NCBI RefSeq assembly: GCF_024642165.1
Contig: NZ_JAHEBP010000006.1
Coordinates: 1-40,689, forward strand
Origin: Demequina sp.
Lineage (GTDB): Bacteria > Actinomycetota > Actinomycetes > Actinomycetales > Demequinaceae
Reading direction: 5' to 3'
DNA length: 40,689 nucleotides
Each line of letters begins with the position of its first letter. Position 1 is the stretch's first letter. The notes below the pieces were generated by a model, which did not search any database, was not told where the DNA came from, and saw only the letters and a list, made by a program, of their open reading frames with translations. Position numbers and translations under genes: made by a program. Shown here in pieces: positions 13,117 through 25,102 of this stretch.

Positions 13117-13145
13117 CGGGTGCACCGGGGGCCGTCCGGGCGTTC

Positions 13146-13164
13146 TCCGGTAAGGCTCGCCTTG
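13146..13164. promoter_or_regulatory. Candidate operator containing AAGGC-TC-GCCTT inverted repeat in ctaA/sufR intergenic region (DtxR/IdeR/DmdR-like)
   Basis: TCCGGTAAGGCTCGCCTTG; perfect 5-bp half sites at 13152-13156/13159-13163; a TTGACA hexamer follows at 13181-13186. Confidence 0.35.
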
Positions 13165-13252
13165 CTTGCGAGGAACAGTTTTGACAACGAGAATGTTTGC
13201 TTATTCACCGGGCCCGTCCGCGGGCTTCCCCGAGCGCTCTCACGGAGGTCGT

Positions 13253-13903
13253 ATGTCTGCCGACACGACTCGCGACCGCGTCCTCAGCCTGATCGCCACC
13301 GCGGGACCCATCACCGCCGCCGCGCTCGCCCGCGAGTTGGGCGTGACGCCCGCCGGCGTGCGCCGCCACCTCGGGTCGCTGCTCGACGCGGGTCACATCG
13401 TCGACCACGAGCCGGCGGGCTCGCACGTGCGGGGCCGGGGTCGCCCTGCGCGTTCGTATGTCGCGACCTCCGAGGGCCAGCGCGCCCTGACGTCCGCGTA
13501 TCGCGACGTCGCCGTCGACGCGCTCGCCTCGCTGCGCGACGCGGGCGCGCTCGAGGCCTTCGTCGAGGGCAAGGCGAAGGAGCTCGAGACCGCGCTGGCG
13601 CGCGCCGTCGACCCCGCCGCCCCCATGGAGCGCAAGGTCGCATCGCTGGCAGCAGCGCTCGGCGAGAAGGGATACGCCGCATCGGTGCGTCCCGGACCCG
13701 GCGGCATCACCGTCCAGTTGTGCCAGGGGCACTGCCCCGTCCAGTCCATCGCGGAGAAGACCCCCGAGTGGTGCGAGGCCGAGGCCCGCGCCTTCTCGAG
13801 GGTCCTCGACGTGCACGTGCAGCGGCTGTCGACCCTTGCGGGCGGCGCACACGTCTGCACCACCACCATCCCGCTCACCACCCCCACCCGGAAGGAAGGA
13901 TGA
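13253..13903 (+). CDS. sufR: SufR-like ArsR/DeoR-type HTH regulator with C-terminal cysteines (Fe-S sensing)
   Basis: ATG 13253 after cggaggtcgt; HTH ([31 protein letters not shown]); CQGHCPVQ...WCEAE...HVC cysteines; directly upstream of sufB. Confidence 0.88.
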   Translation: MSADTTRDRVLSLIATAGPITAAALARELGVTPAGVRRHLGSLLDAGHIVDHEPAGSHVRGRGRPARSYVATSEGQRALTSAYRDVAVDALASLRDAGALEAFVEGKAKELETALARAVDPAAPMERKVASLAAALGEKGYAASVRPGPGGITVQLCQGHCPVQSIAEKTPEWCEAEARAFSRVLDVHVQRLSTLAGGAHVCTTTIPLTTPTRKEG

Positions 13904-15333
13904 GCATGAGTGCTCCCACCGAGCCCATGACGCAGGACGAGGCCATCGCCTCGATCGGCAACTACCAGTTCGGATGGCACGACTCCGACAGCGCCGGCGC
14001 GCTCGCCAAGCGCGGCCTGAACGAGGACGTCGTCCGCGAGATCTCGGCGCTGAAGAACGAGCCCGAGTGGATGCTCGAACTCCGCCTCAAGGGCCTCAAG
14101 CTCTTCGGCAAGAAGCCCCTGCCCCACTGGGGCTCGGACCTCACCGGTATCGACTTCGACAACATCAAGTACTTCGTGCGGTCGACGGAGAAGCAGGCCA
14201 CCAGCTGGGAAGACCTGCCCGACGACATCAAGAACACCTACGACAGGCTGGGCATCCCGGAGGCGGAGAAGCAGCGGCTGGTCGCTGGCGTGGCCGCCCA
14301 GTACGAGTCCGAGGTGGTCTACCACCAGATCCGCGAGGACCTGGAGGCGCAGGGCGTGCTGTTCCTCGACACCGACACGGCGCTGCGCGAGCACCCCGAG
14401 ATGTTCGAGCAGTACTTCGGCACCGTGATTCCGGTGGGCGACAACAAGTTCGCGGCGCTGAACACGGCGGTGTGGTCGGGTGGCTCGTTCGTCTACGTCC
14501 CGCCGGGCGTCCACGTCGAGATCCCGCTCCAGGCCTACTTCCGCATCAACACCGAGAACATGGGCCAGTTCGAGCGCACGCTGATCATCGCCGACGAGGG
14601 CTCATACGTGCACTACGTCGAGGGCTGCACCGCGCCCATCTACAGCTCGGACTCGCTGCACTCCGCGGTGGTCGAGATCATCGTGAAGAAGAACGCGCGC
14701 GTCCGCTACACGACCATCCAGAACTGGTCCAACAACGTGTACAACCTGGTGACCAAGCGCGCCACGGCCGCCGAGGGCGCGACGATGGAGTGGGTCGACG
14801 GAAACATCGGCTCCAAGGTCACCATGAAGTACCCGGCGATCTTCCTGCTGGGCGAGCACGCCCGCGGCGAGACCCTGTCGATCGCCTTCGCCGGCGAGGG
14901 CCAGCACCAGGACGCGGGCTCCAAGATGGTCCACGCCGCCCCGAACACGTCGTCATCGATCGTGTCCAAGTCCGTCGCGCGCGGCGGTGGCCGTACGTCC
15001 TACCGCGGGCTGGTGCAGATCCTCGAGGGCGCCAAGAACTCGAAGTCGAACGTGTTGTGCGACGCGCTGCTGGTCGACCAGATCTCACGCTCCGACACGT
15101 ACCCGTACGTCGACGTCCGCGAGGACGACGTCCACATGGCTCACGAGGCGACCGTGTCGCGCGTGAGCGAGGACCAGTTGTTCTACCTCATGTCGCGAGG
15201 AATGAACGAGTTCGAGGCGATGGCGATGATCGTGCGCGGGTTCGTCGAGCCCATCGCGCGCGAGCTGCCCATGGAGTACGCGCTCGAGCTCAACCGCCTC
15301 ATCGAGCTTCAGATGGAAGGATCCGTCGGTTGA
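13900..15333 (+). CDS. sufB: Fe-S cluster assembly protein SufB
   Basis: In-frame part of ORF 11989..15333; ATG 13900 overlaps sufR stop; [87 protein letters not shown]. Confidence 0.96.
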   Translation: MSMSAPTEPMTQDEAIASIGNYQFGWHDSDSAGALAKRGLNEDVVREISALKNEPEWMLELRLKGLKLFGKKPLPHWGSDLTGIDFDNIKYFVRSTEKQATSWEDLPDDIKNTYDRLGIPEAEKQRLVAGVAAQYESEVVYHQIREDLEAQGVLFLDTDTALREHPEMFEQYFGTVIPVGDNKFAALNTAVWSGGSFVYVPPGVHVEIPLQAYFRINTENMGQFERTLIIADEGSYVHYVEGCTAPIYSSDSLHSAVVEIIVKKNARVRYTTIQNWSNNVYNLVTKRATAAEGATMEWVDGNIGSKVTMKYPAIFLLGEHARGETLSIAFAGEGQHQDAGSKMVHAAPNTSSSIVSKSVARGGGRTSYRGLVQILEGAKNSKSNVLCDALLVDQISRSDTYPYVDVREDDVHMAHEATVSRVSEDQLFYLMSRGMNEFEAMAMIVRGFVEPIARELPMEYALELNRLIELQMEGSVG

Positions 15334-16526
15334 CCGTCACCGATCACAGCCAGGCCACCGTCGACGCCGCGCACACGCACGGCGTGGGCGCCACCGTTCC
15401 CGACAGCTCCCGCGCGGACCGTCGCACGTCCTTCGACGTCGACGCGTTCCCCATGCCCACCGGGCGTGAGGAGAACTGGCGCTTCAGCGCGATGCGCGAC
15501 CTCGCGCCGCTGTTCAAGGACGAGGCGGTCGACGGCAGGCTCGAGTGGACCACCAGCGACCTGCCCGCCGGCGTCACCCTCACGCAGGTGGACCCCGACG
15601 CGGCGCGTGAACGCACGGTGCGCGGCCCCGGCGACCGCGCCTCGGCCGTGGCCGTCAAGCACGCCGGCGGCGCCATGGCGCTCACCGTGGCGCCCAACAC
15701 CGTGGTCGACGAGCCCATCACCGTCGACCTGCATGGCACCGGCGGCGACGTGCGCGGCCACCTGCTGCTCGAGCTCGGGCAGAGCTCCGAGGCGACCGTG
15801 GTCATCAACCGCACCGGCACAGCGCGGTACTCCGAGCTGGTGTCGATCGACCTGCGAGACAACGCCGGCCTCAACCTGGTGCTGCTGCAGCAGTGGGACG
15901 CCGACGCCGTGCACGCCGGCGAGGTGGTCGCGCGCCTCGGGCGGGACGCGCGGCTGCACGGATCCGTGGTCACGCTGGGCGGCAAGGTGGTGCGCCTCAA
16001 CACGTCGGCCGCTTTCGCGGGCGAGGGTGCGCGCGTCGACCTGTACGGGCTCTACTTCGCGGACTCCGGTCAGCACCAGGAGCACCAGCTCTTCGTCGAT
16101 CACGCCGTGCCGCGTTGCACGTCTCGCGTGACCTACAAGGGCGCGCTCGCGGGCGCCACCGCGCGGACCGTGTGGGTGGGCGACGTGCTCATCCGCGCCG
16201 CAGCCGAGGGCACGGACACCTACGAGCTCAATCGCAACCTGGTGCTCACCGACGGTGCGCGGGCGGACTCGGTCCCCAACCTGGAGATCGAGACCGGCGA
16301 GATCGAGGGCGCGGGTCACGCCTCCGCGACCGGCCGCTTCGACGAGGAGCAGATGTTCTACCTGCGCTCGCGCGGCATCTCCGAGGAGGAGGCTCGCAAG
16401 CTGGTGGTACGCGGCTTCTTCGCGGACCTGATCCGCGAGATCGGCGTGCCCGCAGTCGAGGCCGGCCTGATGCGTCAGATCGAGCTCGAGCTCGAACACG
16501 TGGAGGAGGAGCTCGAGAATGAGTGA
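15330..16526 (+). CDS. sufD: Fe-S cluster assembly protein SufD
   Basis: TTG 15330 overlaps sufB stop; [20 protein letters not shown] ... [29 protein letters not shown] ... [27 protein letters not shown]. Confidence 0.94.
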   Translation: MTVTDHSQATVDAAHTHGVGATVPDSSRADRRTSFDVDAFPMPTGREENWRFSAMRDLAPLFKDEAVDGRLEWTTSDLPAGVTLTQVDPDAARERTVRGPGDRASAVAVKHAGGAMALTVAPNTVVDEPITVDLHGTGGDVRGHLLLELGQSSEATVVINRTGTARYSELVSIDLRDNAGLNLVLLQQWDADAVHAGEVVARLGRDARLHGSVVTLGGKVVRLNTSAAFAGEGARVDLYGLYFADSGQHQEHQLFVDHAVPRCTSRVTYKGALAGATARTVWVGDVLIRAAAEGTDTYELNRNLVLTDGARADSVPNLEIETGEIEGAGHASATGRFDEEQMFYLRSRGISEEEARKLVVRGFFADLIREIGVPAVEAGLMRQIELELEHVEEELENE

Positions 16527-16872
16527 GCAGTTCGCCTGCCTGGTGAGCGACCTTGAGCCCAACTCGGCGATGTTGGCCGAGTTGACGCTCGAGAACGGCT
16601 CCGACATCCCGGTCGCGATCGTGCGCTCGGGCGACGGCGACTTCTACGCCATCGACGACCTCTGCACCCACGGCGAGGTGTCCCTGTCGGAAGGTGAGGT
16701 CGAGGGCTGCCACGTGGAGTGCTGGGCCCACGGCTCCCGCTTCGACGTCCGCACCGGCGTGCCGGACGAGTTCCCGGCGATGGTCCCCGTCGCGACCTAC
16801 CCCACCCGTATCGACGGCGAGCGCGTGCTCGTCGACATCGACACCCCGCACCTTTCCAAGGAGAACGCATGA
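16519..16872 (+). CDS. Rieske-type (2Fe-2S) non-heme ferredoxin
   Basis: Rieske ligands CTHGEVSLSEG...CWAHGSRFDVRTG; between sufD and sufC. Confidence 0.92.
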   Translation: MSEQFACLVSDLEPNSAMLAELTLENGSDIPVAIVRSGDGDFYAIDDLCTHGEVSLSEGEVEGCHVECWAHGSRFDVRTGVPDEFPAMVPVATYPTRIDGERVLVDIDTPHLSKENA

Positions 16873-17624
16873 GCACCCTCGAGATCCGCAACCTCCACGT
16901 CAGCGTGGACACCCCCGAAGGCACCAAGGAGATCCTCAAGGGCGTCGACCTGACCATCGCGTCGGGTGAGACCCACGCGATCATGGGCCCCAACGGCTCC
17001 GGCAAGTCCACCCTCGCGTACTCCATCGCGGGACACCCCAAGTACGAGATCACCGAGGGCACCGTCACTCTCGACGGCGAGGACGTGCTCGCGATGACCG
17101 TCGACGAGCGTGCCAAGGCGGGCCTGTTCCTCGCGATGCAGTACCCCGTCGAGGTGCCCGGCGTCTCGGTGTCCAACTTCCTGCGCACGGCGAAGACCGC
17201 GATCGACGGCGAGGCCCCCAAGCTCCGTACCTGGGTCAAGGACGTCAAGGGCGCGATGGAGAACCTGCGCATGGATCCGGCGTTCGGCGAGCGCGGCGTC
17301 AACGAGGGCTTCTCCGGCGGTGAGAAGAAGCGCCACGAGATCCTCCAGATGGAGCTGCTCGCGCCCAAGGTCGCGATCCTCGACGAGACGGACTCCGGCC
17401 TCGACGTGGACGCCCTGCGCGTGGTCTCCGAGGGCGTCAACCGCGCCAAGGATGCGACCGGCCTGGGCATCATGCTGATCACGCACTACACGCGCATCCT
17501 GCGCTACATCCAGCCCGACTTCGTGCACGTGTTCGTCAACGGCCGCGTGGCCGAGGAGGGCGGCCCGGAGCTCGCCGAGCGCCTCGAGGCCGAGGGCTAC
17601 GACCGGTACCTGGCGAGCGCCTGA
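16869..17624 (+). CDS. sufC: Fe-S cluster assembly ATPase SufC
   Basis: ATG 16869; MSTLEIRNLHVSVDTPEGTKEILKGVDLTIASGETHAIMGPNGSGKSTLAYSIAGHPKYEITEG; FSGGEKKRHEILQMELL; DETDSGLDVDAL. Confidence 0.96.
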   Translation: MSTLEIRNLHVSVDTPEGTKEILKGVDLTIASGETHAIMGPNGSGKSTLAYSIAGHPKYEITEGTVTLDGEDVLAMTVDERAKAGLFLAMQYPVEVPGVSVSNFLRTAKTAIDGEAPKLRTWVKDVKGAMENLRMDPAFGERGVNEGFSGGEKKRHEILQMELLAPKVAILDETDSGLDVDALRVVSEGVNRAKDATGLGIMLITHYTRILRYIQPDFVHVFVNGRVAEEGGPELAERLEAEGYDRYLASA

Positions 17625-17627
17625 TCC

Positions 17628-18899
17628 ATGCTGCGCGACCTGCACGACGACTTCCCGATCCTCTCCCGCACGGTGAGGAACGGGAAGCCGCTCGTGTACC
17701 TGGACTCCGCGGCCACCTCGCAGAAGCCGAGCGCGGTCCTGGAGGCGGAGTCGGCGTTCTACCGTGAGCACAACGGCGCGGTCGCCCGCGGCGCGCACCT
17801 GCTCGCCGAGGAGGCGACCGAGGCGTTCGAGTCCGCACGCTCCGACGTCGCGCGGCTGGTGGGCGCGTCCCCCGAGGAGATCGTCTGGACCTCGGGCGCG
17901 ACGGCCTCGATCAACCTGGTCGCGAACGGCATCGGCGACGCGTCGCTGGGCGCGGGCGGCGAGGAGGCGGCGCGATTCCGGATCGGACCCGGCGACCGCA
18001 TCGTCGTGACCGAGGCCGAGCATCACGCCAACCTCATCCCGTGGCAGCAGCTCGCGGCCCGCACCGGCGCCGAGCTGGCCTGGATCCCGGTGGACGACGA
18101 CGGCCGCTTCGACCTCGACAACCTCGACACCATCGTCAACGGCTCCACCACGGTGCTCGCGTTCTCCCACGCCGGCAACGTCACCGGCATCGTCGCGGAC
18201 GTCGCGCCCCTCGTGGCGCGCGCCCGCGAGGTGGGCGCGCTCACGGTGCTGGATGCCTGCCAGTCGGTGCCGCACCTGCCCGTCGACGTCGCCCAACTGG
18301 GCGTCGACTTCATGGCGTTCTCGGGGCACAAGATGTTGGGCCCGACCGGCATCGGCGCGCTCTGGGGCCGCAAGGAGCTGCTCGACGCGCTGCCGCCGTC
18401 GGTCTTCGGCGGGGGCGCCATCGCCATCGTCACCATGGAGCGCACCACCTGGCTGGAGGCGCCGATGCGCTTCGAGCCCGGGACGCAGCCCGTGGCTCAG
18501 GCCGTGGGGATGGGGGCCGCCGCACGCTACCTGATGGACCTCGGCATGGACCAGGTCGCGCGTCACGAGGCGCGGCTGGCGCAGATCATGCGCGAGGGCG
18601 TCGCGGAGCTCCCGGGGGTGCGCCTGCTCGGTCCCGTCGGCGACCCGGACCGCATCGACGTCCTGGGCCTCGCGGCCGTCGCGGTGGACGGCGTCCACGC
18701 GCACGACGTCGGACAGGTGCTCGACGATCTGGGCGTGCTGGCCCGCGTGGGTCATCACTGCGCCCAGCCGCTCCACCGCCGATTCGGGCTCACGGGGTCC
18801 ACCCGCGCCTCGGCCCACGTCTATACCCGCGAGGACGACGCTCGCGCCTTCGTCGAGGCGCTGGCGACCGTCCGCTCGTTCTTCGGAGTCCACGCATGA
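17628..18899 (+). CDS. sufS: Cysteine desulfurase SufS
   Basis: VYLDSAATSQKPSAVLEAESAFYREHNGAVARGAH; AFSGHKMLGPTGIGALWGR; VGHHCAQPLHRRFG. Confidence 0.95.
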   Translation: MLRDLHDDFPILSRTVRNGKPLVYLDSAATSQKPSAVLEAESAFYREHNGAVARGAHLLAEEATEAFESARSDVARLVGASPEEIVWTSGATASINLVANGIGDASLGAGGEEAARFRIGPGDRIVVTEAEHHANLIPWQQLAARTGAELAWIPVDDDGRFDLDNLDTIVNGSTTVLAFSHAGNVTGIVADVAPLVARAREVGALTVLDACQSVPHLPVDVAQLGVDFMAFSGHKMLGPTGIGALWGRKELLDALPPSVFGGGAIAIVTMERTTWLEAPMRFEPGTQPVAQAVGMGAAARYLMDLGMDQVARHEARLAQIMREGVAELPGVRLLGPVGDPDRIDVLGLAAVAVDGVHAHDVGQVLDDLGVLARVGHHCAQPLHRRFGLTGSTRASAHVYTREDDARAFVEALATVRSFFGVHA

Positions 18900-19369
18900 G
18901 CACCCTCGAGCAGATGTACCAGCAGGTCATCATGGATCACGCCCGCGAGGCGCACGGCCGGGGCCTGGTCGAGGTGACGCTGCCCGCGCACGGCGAGTCC
19001 CACCAGGTCAACACCACCTGCGGGGACGAGGTCACGCTGCGCGTCGGCCTGGAGGGCGACCGCATCGCCTCCCTGTCGTGGGAGGGCCAGGGGTGCTCGA
19101 TCTCGCAGGCCTCCGTCTCCGCGCTCAGCGAGCTGCTCGACGGCGAGTCGATCGCGACCGCCGATGACACCGTGGAGGCGTTCCGCGCGCTCATGCAGTC
19201 GAAAGGCGAGCACCTCGACGAGGAGCGCGAGGATCTGCTCGGCGACGCCACGGCCTTCGTGGGCGTGGGCAAGTACCCCGCACGTATCAAGTGCGCCCTG
19301 CTGGGCTGGATGGCCTTCAGGGACGCGCTCATCCAGGCGCGATCCGCGTCAGAGGGAGGACAGCAATGA
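18896..19369 (+). CDS. sufU: SUF scaffold/sulfur-transfer protein SufU
   Basis: ATG 18896; MSTLEQMYQQVIMDHAREAHGRG; CGDEVTLRV; GQGCSISQASVS; KYPARIKCALLGWMAF. Confidence 0.93.
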   Translation: MSTLEQMYQQVIMDHAREAHGRGLVEVTLPAHGESHQVNTTCGDEVTLRVGLEGDRIASLSWEGQGCSISQASVSALSELLDGESIATADDTVEAFRALMQSKGEHLDEEREDLLGDATAFVGVGKYPARIKCALLGWMAFRDALIQARSASEGGQQ

Positions 19370-19692
19370 CCGAGACGAAGTCACCCGCGAACGCAGCGGA
19401 CGTCGAGGAGGCCCTCCGCGACGTCATCGACCCCGAGCTGGGCATCAACGTGGTGGACCTGGGCCTCGTCTACGGCGTGATGCTCGATGAGAACCGCCAC
19501 GCCGTGATCGACATGACGCTCACGTCCGCCGCGTGCCCGCTCACCGACGTCATCGAGGATCAGACCTCCCAGGCGCTCGACGGGCTGGTCGACGGCTTCC
19601 GCATCAACTGGGTGTGGATGCCGCCGTGGGGCCCGGACAAGATCACGGACGACGGCCGCGAGCAGCTGCGCGCGCTCGGCTTCAACGTCTGA
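19366..19692 (+). CDS. sufT: MIP18/DUF59 family Fe-S assembly factor SufT
   Basis: EALRDVIDPELGINVVDLGLVYGVMLDENRHAVIDMTLTSAACPLTDVIEDQ. Confidence 0.92.
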   Translation: MTETKSPANAADVEEALRDVIDPELGINVVDLGLVYGVMLDENRHAVIDMTLTSAACPLTDVIEDQTSQALDGLVDGFRINWVWMPPWGPDKITDDGREQLRALGFNV

Positions 19693-19722
19693 CGATCCCG
19701 GCCTCACCGCCGAGCCCGCACC

Positions 19723-20271
19723 GTGCCCGCCACCCACGCGGTCCTGATCCGCGGCATCAACGTCGGCGGACGCAACCCCGTGCCCATGGCCGCCTTGCGA
19801 ACGCGACTGGAGGAGGCCGGCCTCGGTGAGGTGCGCACGTACATCCAGTCCGGCAATGTGCTGGCCGACGGCGCGGGACGCTCGACGTCCGAGGTGGGGG
19901 ACACGGTGGTCGGCGTGCTCGCGGAGGCGTTCGGCGTCGACACCGTGGTGGTCACGGTCGACGCCCACGCGCTGAGATCTGCCGTGGACGATGCTCCGGA
20001 CGGCTTCGGCTCTGAGCCGGCGGTGTACCACTACGACGCGGCGTTCCTGCGGCCGGGCGTGGATGCCGGCGACGCCGCGGCGGCGTTCGGAATCCGGGAC
20101 GGCGTCGACACCGTCTGGGCGGGCGAGTCCGTGGTGTACTTCCGCCGCCTCAGCGCGCAGCGGACCCGCAGTCGCATGTCGACCGTCATGGCGTCGCCCG
20201 TCTACCAGGACATGACCATCCGCAACTGGCGCACCACCACCACGCTCGTCGGGATGCTCGACCACGACTGA
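19723..20271 (+). CDS. DUF1697 family protein
   Basis: THAVLIRGINVGGRNPVPMAALRTRLEEAGLGEVRTYIQSGNVL signature. Confidence 0.88.
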   Translation: MPATHAVLIRGINVGGRNPVPMAALRTRLEEAGLGEVRTYIQSGNVLADGAGRSTSEVGDTVVGVLAEAFGVDTVVVTVDAHALRSAVDDAPDGFGSEPAVYHYDAAFLRPGVDAGDAAAAFGIRDGVDTVWAGESVVYFRRLSAQRTRSRMSTVMASPVYQDMTIRNWRTTTTLVGMLDHD

Positions 20272-20307
20272 CGGACCGCCGGGCCCGCGCATCGTCCGGC
20301 CGCGCCG

Positions 20308-21210
20308 CTACCGCCGGGTGACGCCGAACGCGTCGCACGCGGCCAACGTGCCCCGCTCATAGCCGACGATGAAGGCCTCTCGGCGCTGCTCCGACGTGCC
20401 GTGTGTGAAGGAGTGAGGGTTGACCTCGCCCTGGACGGCCTCCTGGATCCGATCGTCGCCCACGGATTCCGCGGCGGACACAGCGTCCGCGACATCCTGG
20501 TCCGTGAGCGGCTGCAGGAACGGCGTCCCCGACTCGTCGGGCACGGTCGCCGCGTGGCCGGCCCACACACCCGCCAGGCAGTCCGCCATGAGCTCGACCT
20601 TCACCGAGTCGGAGTCCGCCCCGGAAGCGGTGCGATCGGCGACGTCGAAGACGCCGATGAGGTTCTCGATGTGGTGTCCGTACTCGTGCGCCATCACGTA
20701 CATCTGTGCGAGCGGCCCGCCCGAGGAGCCGAACTGCTGCTCGAGCACGTCGAAGAACGCCACGTCGAGATAGATGGTCGAATCGGGCGGGCAGTAGAAC
20801 GGGCCCGTCGAGGACGAGGCCGTGCCGCAGCCCGACTGCGCCGAGCCGTCGAAGAGGGTGATGCCCGGGTAGTCGAAGGCGAACCCGGCGGCGGGCAGTG
20901 CGTCGACCCAGTAGGCGTCGAGGGAGTTGACCGCGCCCACCATCCGGCAGTCGGTGTACTGGTTCGCGTCCGCCCCGGTCTGGCAGCGCTCGTCGAGGTC
21001 GCCCTGGGACGTCTGATCCACCGGTGCCACGCCGCTGCCGCCCATGAGGCCGCCCAGGTCATTCGGATTGCCGCCGAGGAACATGTAGAGGAGGACGATG
21101 GCAAGGCCGCCTATGCCGCCACCGATCGCGATGCCGCCGGTGGCCCCACGGCGCCCGGAGCGCACGCGGCCCGGGTCCAGCCGCGATCCCTCGTTGAACG
21201 CCATCGACAC
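20308..21210 (-). CDS. Neutral zinc metallopeptidase (YpfJ family)
   Basis: N-terminal TM GGIAIGGGIGGLAIVLLYMFLGG; HEYGHHIENL zinc motif; alternative ATG at 21204 is better spaced from ggggagg. Confidence 0.88.
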   Translation of the reverse strand: MSMAFNEGSRLDPGRVRSGRRGATGGIAIGGGIGGLAIVLLYMFLGGNPNDLGGLMGGSGVAPVDQTSQGDLDERCQTGADANQYTDCRMVGAVNSLDAYWVDALPAAGFAFDYPGITLFDGSAQSGCGTASSSTGPFYCPPDSTIYLDVAFFDVLEQQFGSSGGPLAQMYVMAHEYGHHIENLIGVFDVADRTASGADSDSVKVELMADCLAGVWAGHAATVPDESGTPFLQPLTDQDVADAVSAAESVGDDRIQEAVQGEVNPHSFTHGTSEQRREAFIVGYERGTLAACDAFGVTRR

Positions 21211-21231
21211 CTCCCCCTCGGTGGCCTCAGG

Positions 21232-21960
21232 CTAGCGCGCCCCAGACTCGGAGTCGGGAGGCGTGGCGTCGCGGACGGGCGGCTCCCCGAGGCGGGCGGC
21301 CGGGGAGCCCTCGCCCTCGACAGCGCCCACGGGTTCCGGCACGTGCGCCCCGCGCCCCGATTCAGCGATGCCGCGCGCGTGCAGCGCCTGGCCCAGCTGG
21401 AGGGCGAATCCGACGGTGCGGGACGCCGAGGGGATCAGGATGGCCCTCACGCTGCGGTCCAGGCCGCGCGCCCGGGCCGCGACCCTCGCCTCGACCAGGA
21501 TGCGAGCGGCCTCCGGGATCGCCCGCAGGGTGAGCGCCACCATGACGCCGATGGTCTCCGGGGGCAGGATCCATCGCAAGGGTCTCGCGAGAGCGGTGAC
21601 GAAGTCGAGCATCTCGCCCATGGAGGTCGAGCAGCTCACCGCGAGCGCCAACGCGGCGATCGAGATCAGGTCGCCCGCGAGGTCGAGGGCGCGGATGTAC
21701 TCGCCGCGCCACACCTGGAAGACGGTGGTGAGCGCGGCGATCAGGACGATGAAGCCCATCCCCCTGAGCGTCGCCTTCGCGGGCGGCAGCGTGGAGGCGA
21801 GGAGCAGCAGGCAGGCGAGGGTGATGCCGATGCTGGTGACCGGGTCCGAGACCACGAGGCACGTGATGGACATGCCCAGCAGCAGCAGCATCTTGAACCA
21901 CGCCGGCGCCCGGTGGAGGGGCGTGTTCCGCGGCCGGTAGAGGCCCAGCAGCGAGATCAA
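21232..21960 (-). CDS. bioN: ECF transporter T component (BioN-like)
   Basis: Multi-TM with ARVAARARGLDRSVRAILIPS (A-R-G coupling motif region); last gene of bioY-bioM-bioN set. Confidence 0.82.
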   Translation of the reverse strand: MISLLGLYRPRNTPLHRAPAWFKMLLLLGMSITCLVVSDPVTSIGITLACLLLLASTLPPAKATLRGMGFIVLIAALTTVFQVWRGEYIRALDLAGDLISIAALALAVSCSTSMGEMLDFVTALARPLRWILPPETIGVMVALTLRAIPEAARILVEARVAARARGLDRSVRAILIPSASRTVGFALQLGQALHARGIAESGRGAHVPEPVGAVEGEGSPAARLGEPPVRDATPPDSESGAR

Positions 21961-22664
21961 GCGTTCGCCCCCTGGCTGGCGCGACCGAACATGAGGTCGC
22001 GATAGACCTGGACGGCCTCCTTGGGCGAGCCGTCGTAGACGACCCGGCCGAGGTCGATCACGAGAGTGCGCTGCGCCTTCGCCGCGGAGTCGAGGTCGTG
22101 GGTGACCTCGATGACCTGGAGCGGCAGCGAGCGCAGCAGCGCGCCCACATGCGCGCGCCAGCGCAGGTCGAGCAGCGTGGTGGGCTCGTCGGCCACCACG
22201 ATGGACGGGGTGCAGGCCAGCACGCCCGCGAGGGCGAGCAGCTGGCGCTGGCCGCCCGACAAGGCGTTGACGGAGACGTCCGCCTTGGTGGCGAGCCCGA
22301 TCTCCTTCAGCGCGGACATCGCCGCGTCGTCACGTTCCTTGCGGTTCTTGATGACGCGTCGCAGGGACAGCGCCACGTCCTCGACCCCGGTGGGCATGAT
22401 CAGCTGCGCCGAGGGATCGGTGAAGAGATAGCCCACCCTGCGACGCACCTGCGCGCCGTGCTTGGCGGTGTCGAGGCCGTCGACCTCGACGGATCCGCTG
22501 ACCGGCAGCACCAGGCCGTTGATGAGGCGCGCAAGCGTCGACTTCCCCGAGCCGTTGGCGCCGATGATGCTGATGCGATCCTCGGCCAGCGTCAGGGTGG
22601 TCGGCTCGAGGATCGGCACTCCGGAATCGGGCGCGACGACGGCCGCTTCCTTGAACTCGATCAT
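21957..22664 (-). CDS. bioM: ECF transporter ATPase (BioM-like)
   Basis: ISIIGANGSGKSTLARLINGLVLPVSG; NALSGGQRQLLALAGVLACTPSIVVADEPTTLLDLRWR. Confidence 0.87.
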   Translation of the reverse strand: MIEFKEAAVVAPDSGVPILEPTTLTLAEDRISIIGANGSGKSTLARLINGLVLPVSGSVEVDGLDTAKHGAQVRRRVGYLFTDPSAQLIMPTGVEDVALSLRRVIKNRKERDDAAMSALKEIGLATKADVSVNALSGGQRQLLALAGVLACTPSIVVADEPTTLLDLRWRAHVGALLRSLPLQVIEVTHDLDSAAKAQRTLVIDLGRVVYDGSPKEAVQVYRDLMFGRASQGANA

Positions 22665-22673
22665 GCGTCAAGG

Positions 22674-23357
22674 TTAAGCGGTGGCGGCGGCCTGTTCGTC
22701 CTCGGGCGCGTCGGAGGCGGCCTGCGCACGGGTGCGGGTGGTGCCTAGCAGGCCCGGGTAGGCGCGGTGGATGGTGGCCGCGACGATGCCTGCGAGGACC
22801 ACCTTCACGATGTCGCCGGGGATGAAGGGCACCACGCCCACGGTGACGGCGGAGACGCAGTCCGGGTCGGTGAGCCCTGTGCACCCGACGGGCATGATCG
22901 GCATGCCGGTGCGCCACGCCAGCCACGGCACGCCGAAGGCGTAGACCACCGGGATCGACACGAGCCCGGCGGCGATGAGCGCACCGGCGGCGACGCCGCG
23001 CCGCGCCAGCACGCCGCGGTGGGCCAGGGCCTGGGCGATGAAGCCGAGCACGACCGCGGCGGCGACGAAGCCGATGAGGTAGCCGCCCGTCGGGCCCGTC
23101 AGGACCGCGAGGCCAGCGGCGCCGTTGGCGAAGATGGGTGCGCCGGCGAGGCCGAGCACCAGGTACAGGGAGACGGCGGCGAGCGCGCGCCACGGGCCCA
23201 GCACCAGGCCGGTCAGCACGATCGCGAAGGTCTGCAGCGTGATCGGCACGCCGCCGATCAGCGCGATCTCGGGCACGAGCGTCGACGCGGCGATGAGGCC
23301 TGCGAAGACGGCGACGAGTGCGATGGACTGGGCGGTGAAGCCGCGGTTCTTTGCCAT
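22674..23357 (-). CDS. bioY: Biotin ECF transporter S component BioY
   Basis: ALIGGVPITLQTFAIVLTGLVLGPWRALAAVSLYLVLGLAGAPIFANGAAGLAVLTGPTGGYLIGF. Confidence 0.93.
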   Translation of the reverse strand: MAKNRGFTAQSIALVAVFAGLIAASTLVPEIALIGGVPITLQTFAIVLTGLVLGPWRALAAVSLYLVLGLAGAPIFANGAAGLAVLTGPTGGYLIGFVAAAVVLGFIAQALAHRGVLARRGVAAGALIAAGLVSIPVVYAFGVPWLAWRTGMPIMPVGCTGLTDPDCVSAVTVGVVPFIPGDIVKVVLAGIVAATIHRAYPGLLGTTRTRAQAASDAPEDEQAAATA

Positions 23358-23488
23358 GGGGACCCCCTGGGATAATGGACGCGGTCACCCTATCCGCGCC
23401 CCGCGTCCCCGGGGTCGGGTTCCACCCCGGGTGCAGAAACGTTGTGGGGACGCCACAAGAACCGCCGTACCGGCAGCAGGGAGACCGT

Positions 23489-25087
<1,599 letters not shown>

Positions 25088-25102
25088 GGACGTTCGTGGG
25101 GG

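Noticed and set aside
11989-13899. Long N-terminal extension of the sufB ORF (from 11989)
   Set aside because: Runs antisense through ctaA and out of frame through sufR; only 13900-15333 has SufB similarity.
16797-18893. 698-aa minus-strand ORF
   Set aside because: Antisense to sufC/sufS; no family signatures.
23401-23488. T-box, riboswitch or BioQ/BirA operator in the bioY/ABC-F intergenic region
   Set aside because: No recognisable conserved core or operator consensus; only short hairpins, reported separately as a leader hypothesis.
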